Shown here: positions 13,601 to 28,440 of the stretch, one piece after another | Layout: every line of letters begins with the position of its first letter | How positions within the stretch are numbered: position 1 is the first letter of the stretch | NCBI RefSeq assembly: GCF_029227915.1 | Contig: NC_079886.1 | Coordinates: 2,728,001 to 2,792,000, forward strand | Length of the DNA: 64,000 nucleotides | Source of the DNA: Hydractinia symbiolongicarpus | Taxonomy: Eukaryota; Cnidaria; Hydrozoa; Anthoathecata; Hydractiniidae | Reading direction: 5' to 3' | The notes under the pieces: generated by a model | Told to the model about the DNA's origin: nothing | Seen by the model: the letters and a program-made list of their open reading frames with translations, nothing else | Database searches by the model: none | Translations under genes and position numbers: made by a program

Positions 13601-16569
13601 GTCGAGTACGGGAATTACGGGAAATCGCGGGTTTTCGTTTGCCGGCGATTAAACTTCTTTTATTTAGCGTCTCATCAAAAATGAAAACATTTTTGAAAAC
13701 TGCAAGTCTCATGCGTTTTAGTGGTGAAAAAATAATTTGAAAAATCGTTCTGAAAATGAGTTTACTCACAGGGTACTTTCTTTGTATACATTCGACTATA
13801 GGGGCCAAGCCCGGGATTTACAGGAAATCGCAGGTTTTCGTTTGCCGGCGATTAAACTTCTTTTATTCAGCGTCTCATCAAAAATGAAAACATTTTGGAA
13901 AACTACAAGTCTCATGCGTTTTAGTGGTGAAAAAATAATTTAAAAAATCATTCGGGAAATGATTTTACTCCCTGAGTACTTTTTTGTGTACTTTTGACTA
14001 TACGGGCCGAGTACGGGATTTACGGGAAATCGCGGGTTTTCGTTTGCCGGCGATTAAACTTCTTTTATTTAGCGTCTCATCAAAAATGAAAACATTTTTG
14101 AAAATTACAAGTCTCATGCGTTTTTGTGGTGATAAAATAATTTAAAAAATCGTTCGGGAAATGAGTTTACTCCCTGGGTACTTTCTTTGTATACTTTTGA
14201 CTATACGGGCCGAGTACGGGATTTACGGAAATCGCGGGTTTTCGTTTGCCGGCGATTAAACTTTTTTTACTTAGCGTTTCATCAAAAATGAAAACATTTT
14301 GGAAAACTGCAAGTCTCCTGCGTTTTAGTGGTGAGAAAATAATTTAAAAAATCATTCGGGAAATGATTTTACTCCCTGGGTACTTTTTTGTGTACTTTTG
14401 ACTATACGGGCCGAGTACGGGATTTACGGGAAATCGCGGGTTTTCGTTTGCCGGCGATTAAACTTCTTTAATTTAGCGTTTCATCAAAAATGAAAACATT
14501 TTTGAAAACTACAAGTCTCATGCGTTTTAGTGGTGAAAAAATAATTTAAAAAATCGTTCGGGAAATGAGTTTACTCCCTGGGTACTTTCTTTATATACAT
14601 TCGACTATACGGGCCGAGTACGGGATTTACGGGGCGGGTTTTCGTTTGCCGGCGATTAAACTTCCTTTATTTAGCGTCTCATCAAAAATGAAAACATTTT
14701 TGAAAACTACAAGTCTCATGCGTTTTTGTGGTGATAAAATAATTTAAAAAATCGTTCGGGAAATGAGTTCACTCCCTGGGTACTTTCTTTGTATACTTTT
14801 GACAATACGGGCCGAGTACGCGATTGACGGGAAATCGCGGGTTTTCGTTTGCCGGCGATTAAACTTTTTTTACTTAGCGTGTCATCAAAAATGAAAACAT
14901 TTTTGAAAACTACAAGTCTCATGCGTTTTAGTGGTGAAAAAGTAATATGAAAAATCGTTCTGAAAATGAGTTTACTCACAGGGTACTTTCTTTGTATACA
15001 TTCGACTATAGGGGCCAAGCCCGGGATTTACAGGAAATCGCGGGTTTTCGTTTGCCGGCGATTAAACTTCTTTTATTCAGCGTCTCATCAAAAATGAAAA
15101 CATTTTGGAAAACTACAAGTCTCATGCGTTTTAGTGGTGAAAAAATAATTTAAAAAATCATTCGGGAAATGATTTTACTCCCTGGGTACTTTTTTGTGTA
15201 CTTTTGACTATACGGGCCGAGTACGGGATTTACGGGAAATCGTGGGTTTTCGTTTGCCGGCGATTAAACTTCTTTAATTTAGCGTTTCATCAAAAATGAA
15301 AACATTTTTGAAAACTACAAGTCTCATGCGTTTTAGTGGTGAAAAAATAATTTAAAAAATCGTTCGGGAAAAGAGTTTACTCCCTGGGTACTTTCTTTAT
15401 ATACATTCGACTATACGGGCCGAGTACGGGATTTACGGGAAATCGCGGGTTTTCGTTTGCCGGCGATTAAACTTCTTTTATTTAGCGTCTCATCAAAAAT
15501 GAAAACATTTTTGAAAACTACAAGTCTCATGCGTTTTTGTGGTGATAAAATAATTTAAAAAATCGTTCGGGAAATGAGTTTACTCCCTGGTTACTTTCTT
15601 TGTATACTTTTGACTATGCGGGCCGAGTACGGGATTTACGGGAAATCGCGGGTTTTCGTTTGCCGGCGATTAAACTTTTTTTACTTAGCGTGTCATCAAA
15701 AATGAAAACATTTTTGAAAACTACAAGTCTCCTGCGTTTTAGTGGTGAAAAAATAATTTAAAAAATCACTCGGGAAATGAGTTTACTCCCTAGGTACTTT
15801 CTTTATATACATTCGACTATACGGGCCGAGTACGGGATTTACGGGAAATCGCGGGTTTTCGTTTGCCGGCGATTAAACTTCTTTTATTTAGCGTCTCATC
15901 AAAAATGAAAATATTTTTGAAAACTACAAGTCTCATGCGTTTTTGTGGTGATGAAATAATTTAAAAAATCGTTGGGGAAATGAGTTTACTCCCTGGCTAC
16001 TTTCTTTGTATACTTTTGACTATACGGGCCGAATACGGGATTTACGGGAAATCGCGGGTTTTCGTTTGCCGGCGATTAAACTTTTTTTACTTAGCGTGTC
16101 ATCAAAAATGAAAACATTTTTGAAAACTACAAGTCTTATGCGTTTCAGTGCTGAAAAAATAATTTAAAAAATCGTTTGGAAAATGAGTTTACTTCCTGGG
16201 TACTTTCTTTATATACGTTCGACTATACGGGCCGAGTACGGGATTTACGGGAAATCGCGGGTTTTCGTTTGCCGGCGATTAAACTTCTTTTATTTAGCGT
16301 CTCATCAAAAATGAAAACATTTTTAAAAACTACAAGTCTCATGCGTTTTAGTGGTGAAAAAATAATTTAAAAAATCCTTCGGGAAATGAGTTTACTTCCT
16401 GGGTACTTTCTTTGTATACTTTTGACTATACGGGTCGAGTACGGGAATTACGGGAAATCGCGGGTTTTCGTTTGCCGGCGATTAAACTTCTTTTATTTAG
16501 CGTCTCATCAAAAATGAAAACATTTTTGAAAACTACAAGTCTCATGCGTTTTAGTGGTGAAAAAATAAT

Positions 16570-17650
16570 TTGAAAAATCGTTCTGAAAATGAGTTTACTC
16601 ACAGGGTACTTTCTTTGTATACATTCGACTATAGGGGCCAAGCCCGGGATTTACAGGAAATCGCGGGTTTTTGTTTGCCGGCGATTAAACTTCTTTTATT
16701 CAGCGTCTCATCAAAAATGAAAACATTTTGGAAAACTACAAGTCTCATGCGTTTTAGTGGTGAAAAAATAATTTAAAAAATCATTCGGGAAATGATTTTA
16801 CTCCCTGGGTACTTTTTTTGTGTACTTTTGACTATACGGGCCGAGTACGGGATTTACGGGAAATCGCGGGTTTCCGTTTGCCGGCGACTAAACTTCTTTT
16901 ATTTAGCGTCTCATCAAAAATGAAAACATTTTTGAAAACTACAAGTCTCATGCGTTTTATTGGTGAAAAAATATTTTGAAAAATCGTTCTGAAAATGAGT
17001 TTACTCACAGGGTACTTTCTTTGTATACATTCGACTATAGGGGCCAAGCCCGGGATTTACAGGAAATCGCGGGTTTTTGTTTGCCGGCGATTAAACTTCT
17101 TTTATTCAGCGTCTCATCAAAAATGAAAACATTTTGGAAAACTACAAGTCTCATGCGTTTTAGTGGTGAAAAAATAATTTAAAAAATCATTCGGGAAATG
17201 ATTTTACTCCCTGGGTACTTTTTTTGTGTACTTTTGACTATACGGGCCGAGTACGGGATTTACGGGAAATCGCGGGTTTCCGTTTGCCGGCGACTAAACT
17301 TCTTTTATTTAGCGTCTCATCAAAAATGAAAACATTTTTGAAAACTACAAGTCTCATGCGTTTTATTGGTGAAAAAATATTTTGAAAAATCGTTCTGAAA
17401 ATGAGTTTACTCACAGGGTACTTTCTTTGTATACATTCGACTATAGGGGCCAAGCCCGGGATTTACAGGAAATCGCGGGTTTTCGTTTGCCGGCGATTAA
17501 ACTTCTTTTATTCAGCGTCTCATCAAAAATGAAAACATTTTGGAAAACTACAAGTCTCATGCGTTTTAGTGGTGAAAAAATAATTTAAAAAATCATTCGG
17601 GAAATGATTTTACTCCCTGGGTACTTTTTTTGTGTACTTTTGACTATACG
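16570..17650 (+). repeat. Higher-order repeat: dimer (406 bp), about 2.7 copies
   Basis: A CTCACAGGG-class monomer and a CTCCCTGGG-class monomer with GTTTCCGTTTGCCGGCGACT alternate with an exact 406-bp offset (for example 16832 to 17238). The ATATTTTGAAAAATCG variant at 16970 and 17376 shows that copies two and three are nearest relatives. The run leads directly into the 9-monomer duplication. Confidence 0.8.
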
Positions 17651-20600
17651 GGCCGAGTACGGGATTTACGGGAAATCGCGGGTTTCCGTTTGCCGGCGAC
17701 TAAACTTCTTTTATTTAGCGTCTCATCAAAAATGAAAACATTTTTGAAAACTACAAGTCTCATGCGTTTTAGTGGTGAAAAAATAATTTAAAAAATCGTT
17801 CTGAAAATGAGTTTACTCACAGGGTACTTTCTTTGTATACATTCGACTATAGGGGCCGACCCGGGATTTACAGGAAATCGCGGGTTTACGTTTGCCGGCG
17901 ATTAAACTTCTTTTATTCAGCGTCTCATCAAAAATAAAAACATTTTTGAAAACTACAAGTCTCATGCATTTTAGTGGTGAAAAAATAATTTAAAAAATAA
18001 TTCGGGAAATCAGTTTACTCCCTGGGTACTTTTTTTGTGTACTTTTGACTATACGGGTCTAGTACGGGATTTACGGGACATCGCGGGTTTTCGTTTGCCG
18101 GCGATTAAACTTCTTTTATTCAGGGTCTCATCAAAAATGAAAACATTTTTAAAAACTACAAGTCTCATGCGTTTTAGTGGTGAAAATATAATTTAAAAAA
18201 TCGTTCGGGAAATGAGTTTACTCCCTGGGTACTTTATTTGTATACTTTTGACTATACGGGCCGAGTACCGGATTTACGGGAAATTGCGGGTTTTCGTTTG
18301 CCGGCGATTAAACTTCTTTTATTCAGCGTTTTATCAAAAATGAAAACATTTTTAAAAACTACAAGTGTCATGCGTTTTAGTGGTGAAAAAATAATTCAAA
18401 AAATCGTTCTGAAAATGAGTTTACTCATAGGGTACTTTCTTTGTATACATTCGACTATAGGGGCCGACCAGGGATTTACAGGAAATCGCGGATTTACGTT
18501 TGCCGGCGATTAAACTTCTTTTATTCAGCGTCTCATCAAAAATGAAAACATTTTTGAAAACTACAAGTCTCATGCGTTTTAGTGGTGAAAAAATAATTTA
18601 AAAATCGTTCTGAAAATGAGTTTACTCACAGGGTACTTTCTTTGTATACATTCGACTATACGGGCCGAGTACCGGATTTACAGGAAATCGCGGGTTTTCG
18701 TTTGCTGGCGATTAAACTTCATTTATTCAGCGTCTTATCAAAAATGAAAACATTTTTGAAAACTACAAGTCTCATGCGTTTTAGTGGTGAAAAAATAATT
18801 TAAAAAATCGTTCTGAAAATGAGTTTACTCACAGGGTACTTTCTTTGTATACATTCGACTATAGGGGCCAAGCCCGGGATTTACAGGAAATCGCGGGTTT
18901 TTGTTTGCCGGCGATTAAACTTCTTTTATTCAGCGTCTCATCAAAAATGAAAACATTTTGGAAAACTACAAGTCTCATGCGTTTTAGTGGTGAAAAAATA
19001 ATTTAAAAAATCATTCGGGAAATGATTTTACTCCCTGGGTACTTTTTTTGTGTACTTTTGACTATACGGGCCGAGTACGGGATTTACGGGAAATCGCGGG
19101 TTTCCGTTTGCCGGCGACTAAACTTCTTTTATTTAGCGTCTCATCAAAAATGAAAACATTTTTGAAAACTACAAGTCTCATGCGTTTTATTGGTGAAAAA
19201 ATATTTTGAAAAATCGTTCTGAAAATGAGTTTACTCACAGGGTACTTTCTTTGTATACATTCGACTATAGGGGCCAAGCCCGGGATTTACAGGAAATCGC
19301 GGGTTTTCGTTTGCCGGCGATTAAACTTCTTTTATTCAGCGTCTCATCAAAAATGAAAACATTTTGGAAAACTACAAGTCTCATGCGTTTTAGTGGTGAA
19401 AAAATAATTTAAAAAATCATTCGGGAAATGATTTTACTCCCTGGGTACTTTTTTTGTGTACTTTTGACTATACGGGCCGAGTACGGGATTTACGGGAAAT
19501 CGCGGGTTTCCGTTTGCCGGCGACTAAACTTCTTTTATTTAGCGTCTCATCAAAAATGAAAACATTTTTGAAAACTACAAGTCTCATGCGTTTTAGTGGT
19601 GAAAAAATAATTTAAAAAATCGTTCTGAAAATGAGTTTACTCACAGGGTACTTTCTTTGTATACATTCGACTATAGGGGCCGACCCGGGATTTACAGGAA
19701 ATCGCGGGTTTACGTTTGCCGGCGATTAAACTTCTTTTATTCAGCGTCTCATCAAAAATAAAAACATTTTTGAAAACTACAAGTCTCATGCATTTTAGTG
19801 GTGAAAAAATAATTTAAAAAATAATTCGGGAAATCAGTTTACTCCCTGGGTACTTTTTTTGTGTACTTTTGACTATACGGGTCTAGTACGGGATTTACGG
19901 GACATCGCGGGTTTTCGTTTGCCGGCGATTAAACTTCTTTTATTCAGGGTCTCATCAAAAATGAAAACATTTTTAAAAACTACAAGTCTCATGCGTTTTA
20001 GTGGTGAAAATATAATTTAAAAAATCGTTCGGGAAATGAGTTTACTCCCTGGGTACTTTATTTGTATACTTTTGACTATACGGGCCGAGTACCGGATTTA
20101 CGGGAAATTGCGGGTTTTCGTTTGCCGGCGATTAAACTTCTTTTATTCAGCGTTTTATCAAAAATGAAAACATTTTTAAAAACTACAAGTGTCATGCGTT
20201 TTAGTGGTGAAAAAATAATTCAAAAAATCGTTCTGAAAATGAGTTTACTCACAGGGTACTTTCTTTGTATACATTCGACTATAGGGGCCGACCAGGGATT
20301 TACAGGAAATCGCGGATTTACGTTTGCCGGCGATTAAACTTCTTTTATTCAGCGTCTCATCAAAAATGAAAACATTTTTGAAAACTACAAGTCTCATGCG
20401 TTTTAGTGGTGAAAAAATAATTTAAAAATCGTTCTGAAAATGAGTTTACTCACAGGGTACTTTCTTTGTATACATTCGACTATACGGGCCGAGTACCGGA
20501 TTTACAGGAAATCGCGGGTTTTCGTTTGCTGGCGATTAAACTTCATTTATTCAGCGTCTTATCAAAAATGAAAACATTTTTGAAAACTACAAGTCTCATG

Positions 20601-20690
20601 CGTTTTAGTGGTGAAAAAATAATTTAAAAAATCGTTCTGAAAATGAGTTTACTCACAGGGTACTTTCTTTGTATACATTCGACTATAGGG
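17041..20690 (+). repeat. Higher-order repeat: 9-monomer unit, 2 copies
   Basis: The segment from about 17041 to 18864 is repeated at about 18865 to 20690 with an 1824-bp offset. Shared private variants include GGGTCTAGTACGGG with GGGACATCGC, TATTTGTATAC, AGTGTCATGCG and GGGGCCGACCAGGG. Only occasional differences are visible, such as ACTCATAGG near 18423 against ACTCACAGG near 20247. A related copy of part of this unit reappears at about 23.3-24.7 kb (offset 4053 bp from the second copy). Confidence 0.85.
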
Positions 20691-21249
20691 GCCGACCCGG
20701 GATTTACAGGAAATCGCGGGTTTATGTTTGCCGGCGATTAAACTTCTTTTATTCAGCGTCTCATCAAAAATGAAAACATTTTTGAAAACTACAAGTCTCA
20801 TGCATTTTAGTGGTGAAAAAATAATTTAAAAAATCATTCGGAAAATCAGTTTACTCCCTGGGTACTTTCTTTGTATACTTTTGATTATACGGGTCATGTT
20901 TGGAATTTACGGGAAATCGCGGGTTTCCGTTTGCCGGCGATTAAACTTGTTTTATTTAGCGTCTCATCAAAAATGAAAACATTTTTGAAAACTTTAAGTC
21001 TTATGCGTTTTAGTGGTGAAAATATAATTTAAAATATCGTTCGGGAAATGAGTTTACTCCCTGAGTACTTTCTTTGTATACTTTTGACTATACGGGCCGA
21101 GTACGGGATTTACGGGAAATCGCGGGTTTTCGTTTGCCGGCGATTAAACTTCTGTTATTCAGCGTCTTCTCAAAAATGAAAATATTTTTGAAAACTACAA
21201 GTCTCATGCGTTTTAGTGGTGAAAAAATAATTTAAAAAATCCTTCGGGA

Positions 21250-24200
21250 AATGATTTTACTCCCTGGGTACTTTTTTGTGTACTTTTGACTATATGGGCC
21301 GAGTACGGGATTTACGGCAAATCGCGGGTTTTCGTTTGCCGGCGATTAAACTTCTTTAATTTAGCGTTTCATCAAAAATGAAAACATTTTTGAAAACTAC
21401 AAGTCTCATGCGTTTTAGTGGTGAAAAAATAATTTAAAAAATCGTTCGGGAAATGAGTTTACTCCCTGGGTACTTTCTTTATATACATTCGACTATACGG
21501 GCCGAGTACGGGATTAACGGGAAATCGCGGGTTTTCGTTTGCCGGCGATTAAACTTCTTTTATTTAGCGTCTCATCAAAAATGAAAACATTTTTGAAAAC
21601 TACAAGTCTCACGCGTTTTTGTGGTGATAAAATAATTTAAAAAATCGTTCGGGAAATGAGTTTACTCCCTGGGTACTTTCTTTGTATACTTTTGACTATA
21701 CGGGCCGAGTACGGGATTTACGGGAAATCGCGGGTTTTCGTTTGCCGGCGATTAAACTTTTTTTACTTAGCGTGTCATCAAAAATGAAAACATTTTTGAA
21801 AACTACAAGTCTCCTGCGTTTTAGTGGTGAAAAAATAATTTAAAAAATCATTCGGGAAATCAGTTTACTCCCTAGGTACTTTTTTGTATACTTTTGACTA
21901 TGCAGGCCGAGTACGGGATTTACGGGAAATCGCGGGTTTTCGTTTGCCGGCGATTAAACTTCTTTTATTTAGCGTCTCATCAAAAATGAAAACATTTTTG
22001 AAAACTACAAGTCTCATGCGTTTTAGTGGTGAAAAAATAATATAAAAAATCGTTCGGGAAATGAGTTTACTTCCTGGGTACTTCCTTTGTATACTTTTGG
22101 CTATACGGGTCGAGTACGGGAATTACGGGAAATCGCGGGTTTTCGTTTGCCGGCGATTAAACTTCTTTTATTTAGGGTCTCACCAAAAATGAAAACATTT
22201 TTGATAACTGCAAGTCTCATGCGTTTTAGTGGTGAAAAAATAATTTGAAAAATCGTTCTGAAAATGAGTTTACTCACAGGGTACTTTCTTTGTATACATT
22301 CGACTATAGGGGCCAAGCCCTGGATTTACAGGAAATCGCGGGTTTTCGTTTGCCGGCGATTAAACTTCTTTTATTCAGCGTCTCATCAAAAATGAAAACA
22401 TTTTGGAAAACTACAAGTCTCACGCGTTTTTGTGGTGATAAAATAATTTAAAAAATCGTTCGGGAAATGAGTTTACTCCCTGGGTACTTTCTTTGTATAC
22501 TTTTGACTATACGGGCCGAGTACGGGATTTACGGGAAATCGCGGGTTTTCGTTTGCCGGCGATTAAACTTTTTTTACTTAGCGTGTCATAAAAAATGAAA
22601 ACATTTTTGAAAACTACAAGTCTCCTGCGTTTTAGTGGTGAAAAAATAATTTAAAAAATCATTCGGGAAATGAGTTTACTCCCTAGGTACTTTCTTTATA
22701 TACATTCGACTATACGGGCCGAGTACGGGATTTACGGGAAATCGCGGGTTTTCGTTTGCCGGCGATTAAACTTCTTTTATTTAGCGTCTCATCAAAAATG
22801 AAAACATTTTTGAAAACTACAAGTCTCATGCGTTTTTGTGGTGATAAAATAATTTAAAAAATCGTTCGGGAAATGAGTTTACTCCCTGGGTACTTTCTTT
22901 GTATACTTTTGACTATACGGGCCGAGTAAGGGATTTACGGGAAATCGCGGGTTTTCGTTTGCCGGCGATTAATCTTTTTTTACTTAGCGTGTCATCAAAA
23001 ATGAAAACATTTTTGAAAACTACAAGTCTCCTGCGTTTTATTGGTGAAAAAATAATTTAAAAAATCATTCGGGAAATCAGTTTACTCCCTAGGTACTTTT
23101 TTGTATACTTTTGACTATGCAGGCCGAGTACGGGATTTACGGGAAATCGCGGGTTTTCGTTTGCCGGCGATTAAACTTCTTTTATTCAGCGTCTCATCAA
23201 AAATGAAAACATTTTGGAAAACTACAAGTCTCATGCGTTTTAGTGGTGAAAAAATAATTTAAAAAATCATTCGGGAAATGATTTTACTCCCTGGGTACTT
23301 TTTTTGTGTACTTTTGACTATACGGGCCGAGTACGGGATTTACGGGAAATCGCGGGTTTCCGTTTGCCGGCGACTAAACTTCTTTTATTTAGCGTCTCAT
23401 CAAAAATGAAAACATTTTTGAAAACTACATGTCTCATGCGTTTTTGTGGTGATAAAATAATTTAAAAAATTGTTCGGGAAATGAGTTTACTCCCTGGGTA
23501 CTTTCTTTGTATACTTTTGACTATACGGGCCGAGTACGGGATTTACGGGAAATCGCGGGTTTTCGTTTGCCGGCGATTAAACTTTTTTTACTTAGCGTCT
23601 CATCAAAAATGAAAACATTTTTGAAAACTACAAGTCTCATGCGTTTTAGTGGTGAAAAAATAATTTAAAAAATCGTTCTGAAAATGAGTTTACTCACAGG
23701 GTACTTTCTTTGTATACATTCGACTATAGGGGCCGACCCGGGATTTACAGGAAATCGCGGGTTTACGTTTGCCGGCGATTAAACTTCTTTTATTCAGCGT
23801 CTCATCAAAAATAAAAACATTTTTGAAAACTACAAGTCTCATGCATTTTAGTGGTGAAAAAATAATTTAAAAAATCATTCGGGAAATCAGTTTACTCCCT
23901 GGGTACTTTTTTTGTGTACTTTTGACTATACGGGTCTAGTACGGGATTTACGGGACATCGCGGGTTTTCGTTTGCCGGCGATTAAACTTCTTTTATTCAG
24001 GGTCTCATCAAAAATGAAAACATTTTTAAAAACTACAAGTCTCATGCGTTTTAGTGGTGAAAATATAATTTAAAAAATCGTTCGGGAAATGAGTTTACTC
24101 CCTGGGTACTTTATTTGTATACTTTTGACTATACGGGCCGAGTACCAGATTTACGGGAAATTGCGGGTTTTCGTTTGCTGGCGATTAAACTTCTTTTATT

Positions 24201-27200
24201 CAGCGTTTTATCAAAAATGAAAACATTTTTAAAAACTACAAGTCTCATGCGTTTTAGTGGTGAAAAAATAATTCAAAAAATCGTTCTGAAAATGAGTTTA
24301 CTCATAGGGTACTTTCTTTGTATACATTCGACTATAGGGGCCGACCAGGGATTTACAGGAAATCGCGGATTTACGTTTGCCGGCGATTAAACTTCTTTTA
24401 TTCAGCGTCTCATCAAAAATGAAAACATTTTTGAAAACTACAAGTCTCATGCGTTTTAGTGGTGAAAAAATAATTTAAAAATCGTTCTGAAAATGAGTTT
24501 ACTCACAGGGTACTTTCTTTGTATACATTCGACTATACGGGCCGAGTACCGGATTTACAGGAAATCGCGGGTTTTCGTTTGCTGGCGATTAAACTTCATT
24601 TATTCAGCGTCTTATCAAAAATGAAAACATTTTTGAAAACTACAAGTCTCATGCGTTTTAGTGGTGAAAAAAGAATTTAAAAAATCGTTCTGAAAATGAG
24701 TTTACTCACAGGGTACTTTCTTTGTATACATTCGACTATAGGGGCCGACCAGGGATTTACAGGAAATCGCGGATTTACGTTTGCCGGCGATTAAACTTCT
24801 TTTATTCAGCGTCTCATCAAAAATGAAAACATTTTTGAAAACTACAAGTCTCATGCGTTTTAGTGGTGAAAAAATAATTTAAAAATCGTTCTGAAAATGA
24901 GTTTACTCACAGGGTACTTTCTTTGTATACATTCGACTATACGGGCCGAGTACCGGATTTACAGGAAATCGCGGGTTTTCGTTTGCTGGCGATTAAACTT
25001 CATTTATTCAGCGTCTTATCAAAAATGAAAACATTTTTGAAAACTACAAGTCTCATGCGTTTTAGTGGTGAAAAAATAATTTAAAAAATCGTTCTGAAAA
25101 TGAGTTTACTCACAGGGTACTTTCTTTGTATACATTCGACTATAGGGGCCGACCCGGGATTTACAGGAAATCGCGGGTTTATGTTTGCCGGCGATTAAAC
25201 TTCTTTTATTCAGCGTCTCATCAAAAATGAAAACATTTTTGAAAACTAAAAGTCTCATGCATTTTAGTGGTGAAAAAATAATTTAAAAAATCATTCGGAA
25301 AATCAGTTTACTCCCTGGGTACTTTCTTTGTATACTTTTGATTATACGGGTCATGTTTGGAATTTACGGAAAATCGCGCGTTTCCGTTTGCCGGCGATTA
25401 AACTTGTTTTATTTAGCGTCTCATCAAAAATGAAAACATTTTTGAAAACTTTAAGTCTTATGCGTTTTAGTGGTGAAAATATAATTTAAAATATCGTTCG
25501 GGAAATGAGTTTACTCCCTGAGTACTTTCTTTGTATACTTTTGACTATACGGGCCGAGTACGGGATTTACGGGAAATCGCGGGTTTTCGTTTGCCGGCGA
25601 TTAAACTTCTTTTATTCAGCGTCTTCTCAAAAATGAAAACATTTTTGAAAACTACAAGTCTCATGCGTTTTAGTGGTGAAAAAATAATTTAAAAATCGTT
25701 CTGAAAATGAGTTTACTCACAGGGTACTTTCTTTGTATACATTCGACTATACGGGCCGAGTACCGGATTTACAGGAAATCGCGGGTTTTCGTTTGCTGGC
25801 GATTAAACTTCATTTATTCAGCGTCTTATCAAAAATGAAAACATTTTTGAAAACTACAAGTCTCATGCGTTTTAGTGGTGAAAAAATAATTTAAAAAATC
25901 GTTCTGAAAATGAGTTTACTCACAGGGTACTTTCTTTGTATACATTCGACTATAGGGGCCGACCCGGGATTTACAGGAAATCGCGGGTTTATGTTTGCCG
26001 GCGATTAAACTTCTTTTATTCAGCGTCTCATCAAAAATGAAAACATTTTTGAAAACTAAAAGTCTCATGCATTTTAGTGGTGAAAAAATAATTTAAAAAA
26101 TCATTCGGAAAATCAGTTTACTCCCTGGGTACTTTCTTTGTATACTTTTGATTATACGGGTCATGTTTGGAATTTACGGAAAATCGCGCGTTTCCGTTTG
26201 CCGGCGATTAAACTTGTTTTATTTAGCGTCTCATCAAAAATGAAAACATTTTTGAAAACTTTAAGTCTTATGCGTTTTAGTGGTGAAAATATAATTTAAA
26301 ATATCGTTCGGGAAATGAGTTTACTCCCTGAGTACTTTCTTTGTATACTTTTGACTATACGGGCCGAGTACGGGATTTACGGGAAATCGCGGGTTTTCGT
26401 TTGCCGGCGATTAAACTTCTTTTATTCAGCGTCTTCTCAAAAATGAAAACATTTTTGAAAACTACAAGTCTCATGCGTTTTAGTGGTGAAAAAATAATTT
26501 AAAAAATCATTCGGGAAATGATTTTACTCCCTGGGTACTTTTTTGTGTACTTTTGACTATACGGGCCGAGTACGGGATTTACGGGAAATCGCGGGTTTTC
26601 GTTTGCCGGCGATTAAACTTCTTTAATTTAGCGTTTCATCAAAAATGAAAACATTTTTGAAAACTACAAGTCTCATGCGTTTTAGTGGTGAAAAAATAAT
26701 TTAAAAAATCGTTCGGGAAATGAGTTTACTCCCTGGGTACTTTCTTTATATACATTCGACTATACGGGCCGAGTACGGGATTTACGGGAAATCGCGGGTT
26801 TTCGTTTGCCGGCGATTAAACTTCTTTTATTTAGCGTCTCATCAAAAATGAAAACATTTTTGAAAACTACAAGTCTCACGCGTTTTTGTGGTGATAAAAT
26901 AATTTAAAAAATCGTTCGGGAAATGAGTTTACTCCCTGGGTACTTTCTTTGTATACTTTTGACTATACGGGCCGAGTACGGGATTTACGGGAAATCGCGG
27001 GTTTTCGTTTGCCGGCGATTAAACTTTTTTTACTTAGCGTGTCATCAAAAATGAAAACATTTTTGAAAACTACAAGTCTCCTGCGTTTTAGTGGTGAAAA
27101 AATAATTTAAAAAATCATTCGGGAAATCAGTTTACTCCCTAGGTACTTTTTTGTATACTTTTGACTATGCAGGCCGAGTACGGGATTTACGGGAAATCGC

Positions 27201-28440
27201 GGGTTTTCGTTTGCCGGCGATTAAACTTCTTTTATTTAGCGTCTCATCAAAAATGAAAACATTTTTGAAAACTACAAGTCTCATGCGTTTTAGTGGTGAA
27301 AAAATAATATAAAAAATCGTTCGGGAAATGAGTTTACTTCCTGGGTACTTCCTTTGTATACTTTTGGCTATACGGGTCGAGTACGGGAATTACGGGAAAT
27401 CGCGGGTTTTCGTTTGCCGGCGATTAAACTTCTTTTATTTAGGGTCTCACCAAAAATGAAAACATTTTTGAAAACTGCAAGTCTCATGCGTTTTAGTGGT
27501 GAAAAAATAATTTGAAAAATCGTTCTGAAAATAAGTTTACTCACATGTTACTTTCTTTGTATACATTCGACTATAGGGGCCAAGCCCTGGATTTACAGGA
27601 AATCGCGGGTTTTCGTTTGCCGGCGATTAAACTTCTTTTATTCAGCGTCTCATCAAAAATGAAAACATTTTGGAAAACTACAAGTCTCACGCGTTTTTGT
27701 GGTGATAAAATAATTTAAAAAATCGTTCGGGAAATGAGTTTACTCCCTGGGTACTTTCTTTGTATACTTTTGACTATACGGGCCGAGTACGGGATTTACG
27801 GGAAATCGCGGGTTTTCGTTTGCCGGCGATTAAACTTTTTTTACTTAGCGTGTCATCAAAAATGAAAACATTTTTGAAAACTACAAGTCTCCTGCGTTTT
27901 AGTGGTGAAAAAATAATTTAAAAAATCATTCGGGAAATGAGTTTACTCCCTAGGTACTTTCTTTATATACATTCGACTATACGGGCCGAGTACGGGATTT
28001 ACGGGAAATCGCGGGTTTTCGTTTGCCGGCGATTAAACTTCTTTTATTTAGCGTCTCATCAAAAATGAAAACATTTTTGAAAACTACAAGTCTCATGCGT
28101 TTTTGTGGTGATAAAATAATTTAAAAAATCGTTCGGGAAATGAGTTTACTCCCTGGGTACTTTCTTTGTATACTTTTGACTATACGGGCCGAGTACGGGA
28201 TTTACGGGAAATCGCGGGTTTTCGTTTGCCGGCGATTAATCTTTTTTTACTTAGCGTGTCATCAAAAATGAAAACATTTTTGAAAACTACAAGTCTCCTG
28301 CGTTTTAGTGGTGAAAAAATAATTTAAAAAATCATTCGGAAAATCAGTTTACTCCCTAGGTACTTTTTTGTATACTTTTGACTATGCAGGCCGAGTACGG
28401 GATTTACGGGAAATCGCGGGTTTTCGTTTGCCGGCGATTA
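21250..28440 (+). repeat. Dispersed segmental copy within the array (offset 5267 bp)
   Basis: Roughly 21250-23170 corresponds to 26510-28440, including shared rare variants: CTATGCAGGCCGAG, CTTCCTTTGTATACTTTTGGC, TAGGGTCTCACC, CACGCGTTTTTGTGG and GCCCTGGATTTACAGG. The segment between them is built from copies of the 9-monomer and 4-monomer units. Amplified blocks have therefore been copied and interleaved rather than only expanded in place. Boundaries are approximate. Confidence 0.65.
24881..26500 (+). repeat. Higher-order repeat: 4-monomer unit (810 bp), 2 copies
   Basis: 24881-25690 and 25691-26500 read as identical by eye, with an 810-bp offset. They share private variants GTCATGTTTGGAATTTACGG, AATCGCGCG, AACTAAAAGTCTCATGCATT and AACTTTAAGTCTTATG. 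Related single monomers with GTCATGTTTGG also occur near 20.9, 30.0, 33.9 and 36.3 kb. Visual identity over 810 bp suggests a recent event. Confidence 0.8.
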
